Below, piece after piece: positions 63,216 to 64,000 of a DNA stretch of 64,000 nucleotides (its first letter is position 1; the number at the start of each line of letters is the position of its first letter). This DNA is from Symbiodinium sp. CCMP2592 (lineage: Eukaryota > Sar > Dinophyceae > Suessiales > Symbiodiniaceae). The translations under genes and the position numbers were made by a program. The DNA is taken from NCBI GenBank assembly GCA_905221615.1, contig CAJNDT010006159.1, positions 248,001 to 312,000 on the forward strand, read 5' to 3'. The notes beneath the pieces were generated by a model, which was not told the origin of the DNA, did no database searches, and was given only the letters and a program-made list of their open reading frames with translations.

Positions 63216-64000
63216 TTGGCGGACATTATGTTCGGAATGCTGATTGGGAGAGTTCTCAAGGAACGTGACGCCCTTGAAGGCCTCGCTGCCTGCTCTGCCG
63301 CAGAGGTCCCCAGGCTGCCATGGGATGGCCAAACAGTTCTTTCTGCGTGCCCCGAGCAGAGTGACACGATCCCACTTGGGGATCTCATCTGGGCTGATGA
63401 CACAGCCACCATGCGTCTTGGCAGAGCCAACCCACGTCTCGACTCTGCCATTGCTTCCTGCGTCGGCAGCATTTGCGACGCTTTTGCCAATTTTGGATTC
63501 CGCATGTCCTTTGGACCCAACAAGACCGCAGTCTTAGCGCAGGCTGCTGGGGCTGGATCCCCCAACACACGACGGGCCCTTTTTGGGCCTACTGGGCATA
63601 AGGGCACTATCCAAGCCTTGCGCGAATCCTCCTCTCCCGTAGGGGTGCCTCTGGTAGCTACCTATAGACACCTGGGGGTCTTCCATGCTTCCAGAGGTAG
63701 CATGCTCACTGAGCTCCGATACCGAGCTGCTCAGGCTTGGGTCGCTTTTTCTGAAGGGAGGCGCAAAATCTACAAGACTAAGGGGTGCCCATCAGCCGTA
63801 GAGCCTTCATTCTTCGAGCATCCGTCCTTCCCAAACTGCTATACGGATGCGGTTCCTGGCCTCCCTTGCGAAAACAAGAGCTTCAGATTTTCGGAGGGAC
63901 ACTTTGGTCCCTGTATAGGGCAATATGCGGTATTCCCGCGGACGGGAACCAACACTTTCACGCCAGCACAATTCTTGCGCTGACCGGGCTTCCGGGACCT
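63207..64000 (+). pseudogene. Reverse transcriptase of LINE F, C-terminal half, partial
   Basis: DDSLADIMFGMLIGR (motif B region after the shift), LIWADDTATM (motif C with Trp in place of the usual Tyr/Phe before ADD), FGFRMSFGPNKTAVL (motif D) and TYRHLGVF (motif E). The true frame shifts again near 63790: the sequence then reads SRRAFILRASVLPKLLYG and continues to the window edge. Confidence 0.7.

Larger units (their letters stand above)
59888..64000 (+). mobile_element. LINE F: decayed non-LTR element with RNase H before EN and RT (3' end outside window)
   Basis: Continuous retroelement coding signal from 59888 to the window end, in the order RNase H, APE endonuclease, linker, reverse transcriptase. 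At least five frameshifts separate the pieces (near 60440, 60740, 61680, 62300, 63215 and 63790). No microsatellite tail or USP domain is seen, and its motifs differ from LINEs A and B, so it belongs to another clade. The upstream limit is not resolved; a non-repetitive start near 59715 is possible. Confidence 0.75.

Overview
This is nuclear DNA from a dinoflagellate, most likely of the Symbiodiniaceae type. Four things point that way: degenerate TTTAGGG/CCCTAAA telomere-like words scattered through internal sequence, protein-coding exons separated by short introns that end AG|G with unusual starts, very low gene density, and abundant satellites and LINEs. It is not prokaryotic; no operons, tRNA, rRNA or CRISPR are visible. 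I have run no search, so family names rest on motifs I can read.

Left part (1-7.2 kb): an open frame entering from the left edge, a 1140-codon ORF (703-4125), an antisense 462-codon ORF (4208-5596) and a frameshifted copy (5584-about 6770). By eye all carry copies of one undescribed module of roughly 250 residues. A GC-rich GCGCTTCGC-type repeat follows.

Retroelement part (7.2-13.7 kb and 29.5-38.2 kb): a set of minus-strand non-LTR retrotransposons. Two full-length relatives, A (7193-13443) and B (30664-36192), encode one long polyprotein in the order APE endonuclease, reverse transcriptase, four zinc fingers, then a ubiquitin-specific-protease-like domain with Cys, His and Asp boxes. Each frame is interrupted only by in-frame stops (one TGA in A, two TAG in B). 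Two short relatives, C and D, keep the A-type 5' end; D also keeps the A-type 3' end. They carry a different ORF. All end in (TTG)n tails, and their 5' ends begin inside the (TTG)n tail of the neighbour, so they lie head to tail: D-B-C, and A joined to a tiny remnant E.

Middle part (14-29.5 kb): telomere-like blocks, an 83-bp satellite with about 0.95-kb higher-order structure, then minus-strand split genes: an SLBP-like RNA-binding exon, a GHTH-motif (DUF7869-like) gene, an Arg/Ser-repeat nuclear-type protein, a divergent C5-cytosine-methyltransferase-like gene, and the 3' end of an unknown gene beside a 100-N gap.

Right part (38-59.7 kb): microsatellites, a second GC-rich repeat, and four plus-strand multi-exon genes of unknown function (43.4-47.95, 48.9-50.3, 52.2-54.9 and 55.4-58.2 kb). 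The first contains a serially duplicated mini-exon array. Several minisatellites follow.

Right end (59.9-64 kb): a decayed plus-strand LINE of another type. It reads RNase H, then APE endonuclease, then reverse transcriptase, broken by several frameshifts and cut by the window edge.
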